NCBI GenBank assembly: GCA_937912025.1
Contig: CALDOZ010000026.1
Location: 1-64,000 of the forward strand
Length of the DNA stretch: 64,000 nt
DNA from: an uncultured Clostridia bacterium
Lineage (GTDB): Bacteria; Bacillota; Clostridia; Christensenellales; Borkfalkiaceae
Direction of reading: 5' to 3'
Shown: in pieces, positions 1 through 8,309 of the stretch
How positions within the stretch are numbered: the stretch's first letter is position 1
Layout: every line of letters begins with the position of its first letter
Made by a program: the position numbers and the translations under genes
Notes under the pieces: model-generated
The model's database searches: none
What the model saw: only the letters and a program-made list of their open reading frames with translations
What the model was told of the DNA's origin: nothing

Positions 1-104
1 GCAGATAATTCTTTTACTTCATCATTAACTTCCATATAATTTATAGAATCTATATATTGACTAATTGTAATGTTATTTATATCTTGTAAATTAATAATTG
101 TATT
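1..104 (-). pseudogene. Minus-strand coding-like fragment, truncated at both ends
   Basis: Reading the minus strand from about 104 down to the window edge gives an uninterrupted, protein-like frame (residues such as INLQDINNITISQYIDSINY). The frame stays open up to a stop at 150-152, but no start codon with a ribosome binding site is visible, and bases above about 104 read convincingly as a different gene on the plus strand. It is therefore either the 3' part of a gene whose 5' end was lost at a junction near 100-108, or chance coding in AT-rich DNA. No family recognised. The assignment is inference from composition only. Confidence 0.3.
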
Positions 105-449
105 TTTGACGATCCAGGCACTTTTTGGTTTTATAACGCTACCGACACGTTAAACGATCAACGTAAACCATCACACAGAAAAACTGTTGCTTTGCGTGTT
201 TACGGTAACAGCAATAGAATTAAAGATAATACCTTTTTAAACAGTTCAACGTATTCAATTTATATTAAAGGTGACGGCAACGTTTTACTTAATAACATTT
301 GTGACGGCGACGTTTATATTGACGGTGAAAATAACGTTATTTCAAATTTAATTTTTACAAAAGATACTTCTAAACTTATTTTAAGTAGTAAGGCTAAATA
401 TTCAACTAAGATATACAATTTAGACAAATCAAAAATTATATACGTTTAA
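102..449 (+). pseudogene. 5'-truncated right-handed beta-helix (pectate-lyase-superfamily-like) fragment
   Basis: The convincing frame runs from about base 102, well before the TTG at 192, to a TAA at 447-449. It encodes about 115 residues rich in Asn/Gly/Ile/Val in short repeated strands (KPSHRKTVALRVYGN, NRIKDNTF, GDGNVLLNN, GENNVISN). This periodic pattern is typical of the C-terminal rungs of right-handed beta-helix polysaccharide lyases and related carbohydrate-active enzymes. No start codon or Shine-Dalgarno sequence precedes it, and upstream bases read as unrelated minus-strand coding, so the N-terminal rungs and the active site are missing. It probably derives from a secreted or cytoplasmic glycan-degrading enzyme, in keeping with the glycosidase genes nearby. 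Superfamily call is moderate; exact family unknown. Confidence 0.5.
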
Positions 450-451
450 AA

Positions 452-481
452 AAATCCATTCACGTTTTTGTGAATGGATTT
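452..481. terminator. Bidirectional intrinsic terminator
   Basis: A perfect 12-bp inverted repeat (AAATCCATTCAC with its complement) closes a GTTTTT loop. Read on the minus strand it is followed by a run of T, so it serves the minus-strand gene ending at 488 and also caps the beta-helix fragment ending at 449. Confidence 0.8.
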
Positions 482-487
482 CAAATT

Positions 488-862
488 TTATAAAGCAAAA
501 TTAGTCGTATTTATATGCGTGGAAATTATTAGTCTTTCGTCATAATCTTCAGTAAACACAGAAAAAACGTTACCTTCTATAACTTTAACGTTTTCCCCCT
601 CTTTTTCAATTAAATAGAGTTTTTTATCATTAACGTAAGCAATTGCTACTTGCTTAGTATTGCCACTTAATTTACCAAGAAACGCATCGTAAAACTTTAA
701 AGGCTTATTTTTAATATCTTGCAAGTTAACTGTAACGTTTTCAACTAAAAACTCATCGTTAAAATTGCATTTTTGAACGAGATAAACACAAATTTTAACA
801 TATTTATATTTAACACTTTCTATTTTACATTCATTTAGTTTTAAAACTTCTCTTTTTGTCAT
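488..862 (-). CDS. Hypothetical protein, 124 aa
   Basis: No family recognised. The product is a soluble-looking 124-residue protein with alternating hydrophobic strands and no signal peptide or membrane segment, consistent with an all-beta or alpha/beta fold. It begins MTKREVLKLNEC, has a central NLQDI segment around residue 46-50 and ends in TTNFAL. It lies 24 bases downstream of the next minus-strand gene and directly before the terminator at 452-481, so it is probably the last gene of a small transcript with the 127-residue gene upstream. Composition matches the surrounding genome. Confidence 0.6.
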   Translation of the reverse strand: MTKREVLKLNECKIESVKYKYVKICVYLVQKCNFNDEFLVENVTVNLQDIKNKPLKFYDAFLGKLSGNTKQVAIAYVNDKKLYLIEKEGENVKVIEGNVFSVFTEDYDERLIISTHINTTNFAL

Positions 863-886
863 AATGCCCTTTAAAAATTATAATTA

Positions 887-1270
887 TTATTCAATATAAT
901 AGTCTAAATCATCACTTACTTGCGCTTTATACATAAACGCTATAATATCGTTATCAAGCGATAATATTTGTCTTGGTTTTTCAGTATTAGCAACTAGCCA
1001 AGGAACACGCTCGATATAATATTCTAAATTGTATTTATTTTTTAGTTTTAACAAAATATCTTCTTTGCCTATTAAGTCTTTAATGGACTTTCTTATCATA
1101 ACGTTAATATCAATATCAAACACTTCATTTCTTCCTATCTCTATCGTTTCGTCCGTACCAAAACGTTTAAGAAGTTGTAAGTCTAAATTTAATTGACTAG
1201 CAAAATCGTCATAATCAAAATTATTAATATCAAACTTAACTAAAAAATAAGTTAAACAGTAATCACTCAT
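887..1270 (-). CDS. DUF4279-like small protein
   Basis: The 127-residue product starts with a strand-helix unit (residues 1-30, ending in a Leu-rich helix). A central segment of two amphipathic helices follows (DLIGKEDILLKLKNKYNLEYYIE, roughly 65-90 in outline). It ends with a serine-led helix and an acidic aromatic strand (SLDNDIIAFMYKAQ, then DDLDYYIE). That arrangement resembles DUF4279 proteins, whose function is unknown and which often act as immunity-like or accessory cytoplasmic proteins. The match is by overall pattern only, so the family name is tentative. It lies only 9 bases from the GH43 gene upstream and is probably co-transcribed with it. Confidence 0.5.
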   Translation of the reverse strand: MSDYCLTYFLVKFDINNFDYDDFASQLNLDLQLLKRFGTDETIEIGRNEVFDIDINVMIRKSIKDLIGKEDILLKLKNKYNLEYYIERVPWLVANTEKPRQILSLDNDIIAFMYKAQVSDDLDYYIE

Positions 1271-1279
1271 AATTAACCT

Positions 1280-2116
1280 TTATTTATAATCAAAAAATAC
1301 TGCCCTTTCTTTTCCTGCCGTATTTGGACTATGTAAAGATATTTTTCTATTGCCGTTTAAGTCGTTAAATAACATTGCGTGTCCACCGTCAAAGTCAAAC
1401 TTACTTCTTTTATGCGTCCACTTACCCTTTATACTATCACTTTCGGCTTCTAAAACTAAATACCTACCTAACCCGTGACTTGACCAAATCATTTTAACTT
1501 TGCCGTCTTCACGGTAAAAGAAAGGCCCGTCGGTAACGTAATCGCCTTTAACGTTTTCATGACAATCAACGTCAGGATTATCTGAAGCGTGAAAAAGTAA
1601 AAATGGCTCACCTACGCTTGAAGTTAAATCTTTAGATAATTCAATAGCGCACATTTCACCATCGCCAACCTGAACCCACTCGTGACAAAATACCATATAA
1701 GGAACGTCGTTTTCAATATATAACGTTCCGTCTAAACAATCCCAATTACTTGGTGTTTGCGGTTTTTCAGATACGGGAACAAATTGACCGTCAGGCGTGT
1801 CGCAAACAAATATGTGAGTTGCTCTATGCTTATTTTCCGCCTTGCAACTAGCAAACATATAGTATTTACCGTTATAAAAATGAATTTCAGGCGCCCAAAA
1901 ATCTCTATCCGCCCAAAAATTTTGTTTTTTTGCATCAAAAATTACTTTAGGCTCTTCAAAATTTTCAAGGTCATACGATTTATAAACTGAAAACGTGCAA
2001 CCGCCTAAAAGTGATTTTTCTTTTAAATCGGTAGTTCCGTACATATAATAACATTTGTTTTTTACGTCGGTAACAATAAAAGGATCTCTAATGCGAATTT
2101 CGTTTCTTGTTAACAT
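1280..2116 (-). CDS. Glycoside hydrolase family 43 protein (arabinanase/xylosidase-like)
   Basis: A five-bladed beta-propeller glycosidase expected to cleave alpha-L-arabinosyl or beta-D-xylosyl linkages. The N-terminal IRDPFI motif supplies the general base Asp11. FWAPEIHF (about 73-80) is a family hallmark, and LDGTLY contains the likely pKa-modulating Asp129. The position of the catalytic acid, usually in an EGP motif, reads VTDGPFF (Asp196); I recall the TDGPF form from one GH43 subgroup, together with the later GGHAMLF and SLHSPN motifs also present here. There is no signal peptide, so it acts in the cytoplasm on imported oligosaccharides. The 278-residue length fits a single-domain GH43. 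It lies 3 bases from the PHP phosphoesterase gene upstream. Substrate cannot be told from sequence. Confidence 0.85.
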   Translation of the reverse strand: MLTRNEIRIRDPFIVTDVKNKCYYMYGTTDLKEKSLLGGCTFSVYKSYDLENFEEPKVIFDAKKQNFWADRDFWAPEIHFYNGKYYMFASCKAENKHRATHIFVCDTPDGQFVPVSEKPQTPSNWDCLDGTLYIENDVPYMVFCHEWVQVGDGEMCAIELSKDLTSSVGEPFLLFHASDNPDVDCHENVKGDYVTDGPFFYREDGKVKMIWSSHGLGRYLVLEAESDSIKGKWTHKRSKFDFDGGHAMLFNDLNGNRKISLHSPNTAGKERAVFFDYK

Positions 2117-2119
2117 AAA

Positions 2120-2923
2120 TTACTCCATTATTACAAATTTATCGCTTTCTTTTAAATCTAACAAATTAATTGCTCTTTCAAAAATATTTATAGTATTTTT
2201 AAACCACTCTTGGTTGTGCGAATCGCTTCCGAGATAAAATTTACAACCGCAATTTTTAGCAATTTTAAACGGGCGTAAAAATACGTCTGCTTCATTATCA
2301 TTAAAAGTCATGTCGCCTTGGTTTAATTCAATACCTACTTTTAATTTAGATGCTTTAGAAAATAGCCTTTCCATATCGTCGGACTTAATTAAATTTATAG
2401 TATCGATAAGATCTTTTCTACTATTAAAATTTATTAAATCGCACGCTAAATGCGCTATTCCTATTTTATTAAATGGTAAATCCATATTTAGTAAAGCGCC
2501 AAAACGCTCAACCCATAATTTTGCGCGTTTTTCGTTAGATTTTGAGTCAGCGCTACTGATTGTAAAATCAGTCATATGTAAATGCGTGGTGGGTATTATT
2601 ATAAAGTCGAAAGAATTATAACGCTTAGGCGGTATTCCTATTTGAAAATTTTTATCCATATCAGTTTCGCAACCAAATAAAAAGGTTACGTCATTTGACT
2701 TAGGTAACGGCAAATTTTTTATAACATGGTCAAAATTTTGTGGTTTATACCAATCTGAAGCACCTAAAACGTCACTATCCCAATAATGGTCGGTTATACA
2801 AATTTTATTTAGTTTATTGCGTTTAGCATAATCTAAAATATTTTGCGCTGTTTGATTTTCATCGCTACAACAACTTGATAAAATTGTATGAATATGATAG
2901 TCGTGATCAATTTTATATTTCAT
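2120..2923 (-). CDS. PHP-domain phosphoesterase (histidinol-phosphatase-like)
   Basis: A 267-residue TIM-barrel-like metal hydrolase of the PHP superfamily. Visible metal ligands in order: HxH at residues 10-12 (YHIHT), a TDH motif near residue 45, a Glu in GCETD near 95, a His pair in THLHM, and the terminal SDSHN. PHP proteins hydrolyse phosphate monoesters such as histidinol phosphate or act on nucleotides. Because it lies beside a second PHP gene and a GH43 gene, a role in sugar-phosphate or nucleotide turnover is as likely as histidine synthesis. Cytoplasmic. It sits 14 bases from the upstream PHP gene. Substrate unknown. Confidence 0.8.
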   Translation of the reverse strand: MKYKIDHDYHIHTILSSCCSDENQTAQNILDYAKRNKLNKICITDHYWDSDVLGASDWYKPQNFDHVIKNLPLPKSNDVTFLFGCETDMDKNFQIGIPPKRYNSFDFIIIPTTHLHMTDFTISSADSKSNEKRAKLWVERFGALLNMDLPFNKIGIAHLACDLINFNSRKDLIDTINLIKSDDMERLFSKASKLKVGIELNQGDMTFNDNEADVFLRPFKIAKNCGCKFYLGSDSHNQEWFKNTINIFERAINLLDLKESDKFVIME

Positions 2924-2937
2924 AATTTCACCTTTTA

Positions 2938-3687
2938 TTATTTTTCAAAAGCAAGTTTAATACCAATTTGAGTTATTTTTTTACAATAACCCGCCACCCT
3001 ATTAGGCAAATAATCTTCAACCTTATGTCCGTCAAACCCAACGCTTAATCGTACACCCGATTCCTTAATAATTGCTTGTTGTTCAGGGTTATTAAAAAAT
3101 TCAAGGACGTATTTATGCTCGCGATAATTATGAATACTATCATAACTGACGTTCATTTCCCAAAAAATATTATTTTCCGCCATTTTTTTGAAATATTTAT
3201 ACGGGTCTAATTTAAGTTTAGAAATAAATGCAAACATATCGGTATGCGCAACACCTACCGTTTTACATCCGCAACGATTAGCGTATTCAAACAAATTATT
3301 ATTGGTAACCGTCTTATCATAATCGAGATTTTCAATTAAACAATAATCAAAATACGATATATCTTCATTAGGTGGTAATGTGTTTTTAGGTAAATCTAAA
3401 TGAGTAGATATTTCAATGCCACGCAAAATGTCAATTTTACCCTTATACTTTTCTTTTATTAAATTGATATGTTCGTAATATTTTTTAAGAGCATATTTAT
3501 TATACTCGTTAGGAATTACGTCGTTTGCTAGCATAAACGCGTTATAATTACCGTAACCTATGCCGTGGTTATGGTCAGTTATGCCTAAAAGTTGTATACC
3601 ACCATTTATTGCCGTTTCAACAACAAGTTCTGGACTATCTTTTCCACAAAATGAGTAATAAGTATGCGAGTGAAGGTCTTGTATCAT
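2938..3687 (-). CDS. PHP-domain phosphoesterase, second copy
   Basis: A 249-residue PHP-superfamily hydrolase. Metal-binding motifs: HSH at residues 6-8, TDHNHG near 38-43, RGIE near 90, VAHTD near 145-150 and GFDGHK near the C-terminus. It is related to, but clearly divergent from, the neighbouring PHP protein, so the pair is not a recent duplication. The start is well placed: the ATG follows a GAGG-containing leader. It begins a four- or five-gene minus-strand run that ends at the terminator at 452-481. Expected role: metal-dependent phosphatase on a small metabolite; the substrate is not determined. Confidence 0.8.
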   Translation of the reverse strand: MIQDLHSHTYYSFCGKDSPELVVETAINGGIQLLGITDHNHGIGYGNYNAFMLANDVIPNEYNKYALKKYYEHINLIKEKYKGKIDILRGIEISTHLDLPKNTLPPNEDISYFDYCLIENLDYDKTVTNNNLFEYANRCGCKTVGVAHTDMFAFISKLKLDPYKYFKKMAENNIFWEMNVSYDSIHNYREHKYVLEFFNNPEQQAIIKESGVRLSVGFDGHKVEDYLPNRVAGYCKKITQIGIKLAFEK

Positions 3688-3716
3688 AAATTACCTCAAT
3701 AAATTATTTAAGTTAT

Positions 3717-3748
3717 AATCTATCGTTTGCAAAAACAAACGATAGATT
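3717..3748. repeat. Perfect 13-bp inverted repeat
   Basis: AATCTATCGTTTG and its exact complement flank a six-base loop (CAAAAA). It lies between the end of the metallo-hydrolase gene and the start of the PHP gene. The minus strand has no strong T-run after it, so it may be a weak terminator, an RNA stem protecting a 3' end, or an operator. Confidence 0.6.
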
Positions 3749-3819
3749 CAACGTGGGTCAAGACGACAAAAGGTCTCAAAACCTGTCAAAAACGGGGGTG
3801 TAAAGCAAAAAGGTATATG

Positions 3820-4686
3820 TTAAAGTTCAATGACATTTGTTCCGTCCTTGGTTACGTAATGCGTTTTCACTCCTAAAATATCCATCCATTTTCGCGTTAC
3901 GGTTGTGCCGTACATACGCTCACGCTGCATATCACGCAATTTTTTGCGGTTTTCGAGATACGATGGTATCTCGGGCTCGTTATAAAGCCATTCCGCACAA
4001 CACCACATACAAGCTTCGGGCATAATGGCGGCGTAAACCTCCATTCCTACATTCATATGTCCGTGGTGTGCCATTTGCACAATATCAGCTTTAAGTAGGT
4101 GCCGCGATTCCTCATAAAGCACATCACCTCCCTCGGGACCAAGGTCTCCGAGAAATAGCACCTTTTTATTCGGCGTGGTAATGCTGAAAACAAGTGAAGC
4201 ATCATTCATTAAATTGGAAAACAAACCGTCGTGATACGTATATATGAAATCGATACGGCACTCGTCAATCTGAATGCTTTCACCTTGTGTAACAATGTGC
4301 GCAATATCTGAAAGCTCTGATTCTACTTTAAGAAATTCGGGAAGTATCTCTTCCAACTCCAAATCAAAATAGTCCGCATCTGGAACATCCGTCCTGCCTT
4401 TCAGTTCGTGATACGGCGGGAATCGATAATAAACCCCACCTATATCAAAATCAGCTAACCGGTTGCGTTTGAATTCAGAAATAAATCCACTGATGTGATC
4501 GATATGTGGATGCGTCAGAATCCACGCCGCAATATGTCTATTCCCTACATATTGCTTTAATAGAGGCATGTCCTCCTCGCGCCCTCCGTCAATTATGATT
4601 ACGCTGTCGGATTTTGTAATCAAAACAAAGCTCATCATAAATTTGCTTGTTTCCGTAATTTGATAAAGTAAGGTTTTATCATTCAT
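3820..4686 (-). CDS. MBL-fold metallo-hydrolase, probably horizontally acquired
   Basis: A 288-residue metallo-beta-lactamase-fold hydrolase. The zinc-binding motif THPHIDH lies at residues 58-64, a later Asp is in FLGDLG and a His pair in MAHHGH. The overall pattern resembles the ComEC/Rec2-type MBL subfamily, without the membrane domains. There is no signal peptide, so it acts in the cytoplasm on an unknown phosphoester or similar substrate. Base composition differs from both neighbours: two 60-base samples (3901-3960, 4081-4140) contain 28 and 30 G+C, against 19 in 5401-5460 of the next gene. Codons such as CTC and CGG are used freely and the genome's ACGTT signature is nearly absent. It is a single gene with flanking DNA of equally unusual composition, so recent transfer is likely. 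Confidence 0.8.
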   Translation of the reverse strand: MNDKTLLYQITETSKFMMSFVLITKSDSVIIIDGGREEDMPLLKQYVGNRHIAAWILTHPHIDHISGFISEFKRNRLADFDIGGVYYRFPPYHELKGRTDVPDADYFDLELEEILPEFLKVESELSDIAHIVTQGESIQIDECRIDFIYTYHDGLFSNLMNDASLVFSITTPNKKVLFLGDLGPEGGDVLYEESRHLLKADIVQMAHHGHMNVGMEVYAAIMPEACMWCCAEWLYNEPEIPSYLENRKKLRDMQRERMYGTTVTRKWMDILGVKTHYVTKDGTNVIEL

Positions 4687-4876
4687 TTTACAATATATCT
4701 CCCTTCGATATGTTATACTAAACTGCTGTAAAACAAACTTTTGAGTTTTGCTCGAAAATCACATTTGTCCCAAGTCGATTTTGGGGCGTTTTTCTATTTT
4801 GAACACCGTTTCTTTGAAATTTTTTTCAAAAAATACTCAAAAAGGCTTGATTTTTCTCATTTTTAGCCGTTTTGGC

Positions 4877-6277
4877 TTATTTTCGTGATAGACAAACAAT
4901 AGTTTCAACGTGCTTTGTTTGAGGGAACATATCGTATGGTTGGGCGTGAGTTATTTGATATTCGCTATTAAAGTTTTGGGCTTTTTTAAGTTCTTTACCG
5001 TCATAATAAAGTGAACCTGTTAAAATACCAACGTCACGCGCTAAGGTTTGTGGAGAACATGAAATATATACGATTTTATCTGGTTTTGATTTTAAAATGG
5101 CTTCTAAAACTTTTCTATCACAACCTTTACGAGGAGGGTCTAAAACTACTGAAATTTTATCAGTTATTAAACGTTGTGTTTCAATAATTTTCGGTAAAAC
5201 GTCTTCACACGGAGCGCAATAGTTTGTCATTTTACCAACTAAACCGTTTTGCTTAGCAAGTTCGTTAGCGCTATTTACCGCTTCTTGAACAATTTCTATA
5301 CCTATTGATTTTTTAGCGCGCGTTGCAAACATTGCAGTCATTAACCCAGCGCCACTATACGCGTCAATTACCGTAGTTTCACTATCAAGGTCAAGAAGTT
5401 TTATTACGTCTAAATAAAGTTTAGATTTAACACCGTCGTTAACTTGCATAAAAGACTGCGCGCCAATGCTATACTTAATACCAAATTCTTCTACGTTAAC
5501 TTTTTCTTCGCCGTATAAAAGAGTAAATTTATCGCCTAAAATTACGTTACTATCGCCTGTATTTTCGTTAATAAAAAAGGAAAACTTCATAAAGCGTTGT
5601 TGTAGCATTGAAATAAGTTTATCGTAATTAGTTAACGTTTTTCCATTAACAACCGCTACGATAATTAAAGTCTTTTCAATACTTCTAACAACGATATGTC
5701 GAAGTTCACCTGTTTTTGTTTCTTCGTTATAACAAGAAACGTTGTATTTATGTATGAAATCATTAAAAATTTCAATAATTTGAGTATTCCATTCTTTTTG
5801 AATGGAACATTCTGTTATCGGAACAATTCTATGAGAATTTTCGGCAAAAAAGCCAATTAAATTACCCTTATCAGTTGTGCGAACGGGTAATTGAAGTTTA
5901 TTTCTATAATTGTATTCGGCATCGCTTTTAACGGTGTTTTTTACGTTAACTTCTAAGCCTGCAATCTTTTTAAAACAATCTTTAACGACGTAAGTTTTAA
6001 ACTTTAATTGCTCTTTATATTTTAAATGTTGAAGTAAGCATCCGCCACATTTTGAAAACACTTTACACAAAGGGCGAACGCGCTCGTCTGCCGGAGTTAA
6101 CACTTCTAAAAGTTTACAATAAGCAACGTTTTTATTGACTTTTAATACTTTGAACGTTATTTTTTCTCCAAGCAAAGCAAACGGTATAAAACATACCGTA
6201 TTATCGACCTTAACTATACCTTCAAAATTACAACCAAGCGCAGTTACAACACCGGTAACTTCGTCGTTCTTTTTCAT
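4877..6277 (-). CDS. rlmD: 23S rRNA (uracil-C5)-methyltransferase, RlmD/RlmCD type
   Basis: A 466-residue SAM-dependent RNA m5U methyltransferase of the TrmA/RumA family. An N-terminal TRAM-like beta domain (residues 1-60) is followed by the iron-sulfur ligands CSKCGGC near 75-80, then the Rossmann domain with DAYSGAGLMTA. The motif DPPRKGC and the catalytic Cys in ISCSPQTLARD are present. Members methylate U1939 and, in Gram-positives, often also U747 of 23S rRNA. Full length for the family. It is the last gene of the trpS-led minus-strand operon, 8 bases after the membrane-protein gene. Confidence 0.92.
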   Translation of the reverse strand: MKKNDEVTGVVTALGCNFEGIVKVDNTVCFIPFALLGEKITFKVLKVNKNVAYCKLLEVLTPADERVRPLCKVFSKCGGCLLQHLKYKEQLKFKTYVVKDCFKKIAGLEVNVKNTVKSDAEYNYRNKLQLPVRTTDKGNLIGFFAENSHRIVPITECSIQKEWNTQIIEIFNDFIHKYNVSCYNEETKTGELRHIVVRSIEKTLIIVAVVNGKTLTNYDKLISMLQQRFMKFSFFINENTGDSNVILGDKFTLLYGEEKVNVEEFGIKYSIGAQSFMQVNDGVKSKLYLDVIKLLDLDSETTVIDAYSGAGLMTAMFATRAKKSIGIEIVQEAVNSANELAKQNGLVGKMTNYCAPCEDVLPKIIETQRLITDKISVVLDPPRKGCDRKVLEAILKSKPDKIVYISCSPQTLARDVGILTGSLYYDGKELKKAQNFNSEYQITHAQPYDMFPQTKHVETIVCLSRK

Positions 6278-6285
6278 AATTTCCC

Positions 6286-6819
6286 CTATAATTTTAACCT
6301 AACGATTAGTGCGTCGGTAAAAGTTTGAAATCGTTTCATTATTAAGTCGTATGCAATAAATATAATTGCTCCGCCTATTATTATAACGTATATTGCGTAT
6401 TTTTCTATGAACGGCGGTAAATCGGTAAATAAATTAAACACGCCGTACATTATTAAACAAGTTACTATAAACCAAACGTCTTTTATAACAAGCAGTAAAA
6501 TTCTATTCCAATTTTTTTCTTTTTCAAGATAGTTTATTATTGGATGCAACCCGAAAAAGAAAGCAAACAAAATTGCAATAGCAAACTTGCCCGTTGACAT
6601 TGTTAGTAGTAACGTTAATATTGCAGTTGCGCCATAACTAAACAACGCGCTTTTTACGCTCTTTTTTGATAACGGCAACATAATCATTAAACTTGACATA
6701 AATAAACACGATAAGTCCATTACGTCAACGTACGCGCCTACCGCTAAAAATATTACTGCAAGCGCTGTTGTTACCGCCGATAGCGAAATGATTTTTGATG
6801 GTTTCATAATTAACCGCAA
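6286..6819 (-). CDS. Integral membrane protein, unknown function
   Basis: A hydrophobic 177-residue protein with about five predicted membrane spans separated by short charged loops (EKEKNWNR near residue 95-102 is cytoplasmic-looking). It ends in a short basic tail (MKRFQTFTDALIVRLKL). The ATG at 6819 overlaps the upstream gene's end by 10 bases; an internal ATG at 6807 (MKPSKII) is just as plausible, and neither has a clear Shine-Dalgarno. No family assigned with confidence. Position between a J-domain-like gene and rlmD is shared operon context only. Confidence 0.7.
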   Translation of the reverse strand: MRLIMKPSKIISLSAVTTALAVIFLAVGAYVDVMDLSCLFMSSLMIMLPLSKKSVKSALFSYGATAILTLLLTMSTGKFAIAILFAFFFGLHPIINYLEKEKNWNRILLLVIKDVWFIVTCLIMYGVFNLFTDLPPFIEKYAIYVIIIGGAIIFIAYDLIMKRFQTFTDALIVRLKL

Positions 6820-7454
6820 TTACAACAACAGTTTAAAAGCAAGTTGCATGCAAGCATTTGACAACACCATTCCATACAACCGTTTCCGCCAAGTTGTTGT
6901 TCTTCACCGTAAATTGGCTCGCCGTGGGTAGCGTTACCCGACCTAAACGTATCGCCGTTATTAGTACTTGAAGAGTTTCTGTTAGCGTTTGAGTTAGCAT
7001 TGTTTATACTCTCGTTCATTTTATTAAGCGCTGATTTGTACTTTTCAACTTCAGGCGCCATTTCAACTGCTATTTCAAGTTGTTTTTTACTTTCATTAAT
7101 CCAATTCTTTTTATAAAAAACAACTGATTGATAATAGTGCCACTCGGCGTTTCTCTCGTCAAAAGTATCAAGTTTTTGTTGAGCGCCCGTTACGTCGCCC
7201 TTTTTTAATAACTCTTCAATCTCGTTATATAAAGAACCAGTTTTAGTATCTGTAAATTGTTGCATTCTACTATCCATAATAGCGTTATAAGCAACTTCAA
7301 TTTCAGTTAAAAGTTTAGCGGCGGAATTTCCAACTTCACCTTCTAAAAAACGTTCCTCTTCATATTTTTTTCTTAAATTAAGGTAAACTTCTTTAATTTC
7401 TTCGTCAGTAGAATTTTCGTTTACACCAAGTAATTTATAGTACTTATTTAGCAT
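6810..7454 (-). CDS. J-domain-like protein with missing HPD motif and cysteine-rich tail
   Basis: Residues 1-65 match a DnaJ J-domain (NKYYKLLGVNENSTDEEIKEVY). The His-Pro-Asp tripeptide needed to stimulate DnaK ATPase is absent: the loop between helices II and III reads KKYEEERF. A TPR-like helical segment follows (about 80-150), then a Ser/Asn-rich linker and a tail crowded with cysteines (residues 193-214: MEWCCQMLAC then NCCCNCG). Such tails suggest metal binding or membrane association. It overlaps the DUF5685 gene by 11 bases, so the two are translationally coupled. A canonical co-chaperone role is unlikely; the likely job is unknown but tied to the DUF5685 partner. Confidence 0.75.
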   Translation of the reverse strand: MLNKYYKLLGVNENSTDEEIKEVYLNLRKKYEEERFLEGEVGNSAAKLLTEIEVAYNAIMDSRMQQFTDTKTGSLYNEIEELLKKGDVTGAQQKLDTFDERNAEWHYYQSVVFYKKNWINESKKQLEIAVEMAPEVEKYKSALNKMNESINNANSNANRNSSSTNNGDTFRSGNATHGEPIYGEEQQLGGNGCMEWCCQMLACNLLLNCCCNCG

Positions 7455-8307
7455 TATTTTTTCCTTTTAAATTTTTTGTTAATATTTGAGTGGTAGTATT
7501 AGGAATACCACGAGTTACAATATTTTGAATTAAATCGGTATTATACTGAGTTTTTATATTTTTAAAATTTTCGGCAATTTGCAAGAAAACACCGTTAAAA
7601 ATGAAAGTTATTTCATTATAATTTTTAAGCATCAATTCTTCAAAATTAGCCTTTTTATATGCGTTATAAAAAACGTTAAAACTACCTTTTTTTACGTCTT
7701 TATCGTAATCGTCGATAGCGTCAATTAAATATATCCACTTACCAAGCGCGTAAAAAAATCCGTCGGTATACTCAGTAGATTTTTCTTTTAAAACAGTTTT
7801 AGAAATTTCTTTTAAAATGTTAGCAGAAGTATCGGCAACCATATCAACACTATCGCTCCCTTGTTTTTCAAGGTCGTGTAGAATTTTAGTTTGCGATAAA
7901 ATATACTCGTCTAACTCTTTAAGCCTTCCACTCGCTTTTTTATACGCCCTTTTAAATACAGCGCTTTTTAAATTGCCTTTTTTGTCGTCTAAAACGTCGT
8001 CAACAAGTTTGTAATAAGCTAAAATAACGTTAACGTCAGCAAGTATTAACGAAATATCGTCCGGTTTAGCAACGGGCGTTTTTCTAATAACGTGCGTTAT
8101 GCAATGCTCTTTATTAATTTTAACGTCTTTACCTAAAATATTGTGACAAATTGCATTCATAAAAGCAATATCGTAAGTTAACGTAAATCTCGCTATTTGC
8201 CCTACGTTTTTGCCTATGCTTTTACATACTCCACAATATAAAGCGCGGTATAACACGTCATCTTTCATATAAAGATACGGTTTATCTGGTCTTAAATATC
8301 CAAACAT
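7444..8307 (-). CDS. DUF5685 family protein
   Basis: A 287-residue all-helical protein with the family's typical opening MFGYLRPDKPYLYMKDDVLYR followed by YCGVCKSIGK and a conserved His region (CHNIL). DUF5685 proteins occur widely in Clostridia next to truncated J-domain genes; their biochemical function is not established. Conserved Cys and His residues in the first 100 residues may bind a metal. It lies 2 bases after trpS and overlaps the J-domain-like gene, so it is firmly operonic. Confidence 0.85.
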   Translation of the reverse strand: MFGYLRPDKPYLYMKDDVLYRALYCGVCKSIGKNVGQIARFTLTYDIAFMNAICHNILGKDVKINKEHCITHVIRKTPVAKPDDISLILADVNVILAYYKLVDDVLDDKKGNLKSAVFKRAYKKASGRLKELDEYILSQTKILHDLEKQGSDSVDMVADTSANILKEISKTVLKEKSTEYTDGFFYALGKWIYLIDAIDDYDKDVKKGSFNVFYNAYKKANFEELMLKNYNEITFIFNGVFLQIAENFKNIKTQYNTDLIQNIVTRGIPNTTTQILTKNLKGKNNAK

Positions 8308-8309
8308 AA

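Noticed and set aside
1732..1990. Opposite-strand and shifted frames within the GH43 gene and similar overlaps elsewhere
   Set aside because: They lie inside strongly coding genes, have no ribosome binding sites and lack protein-like conservation.
3717..3748. Perfect inverted repeat considered as an insertion-sequence end or attachment site
   Set aside because: There is only one copy, no transposase or target duplication nearby and a simple stem-loop explains it.
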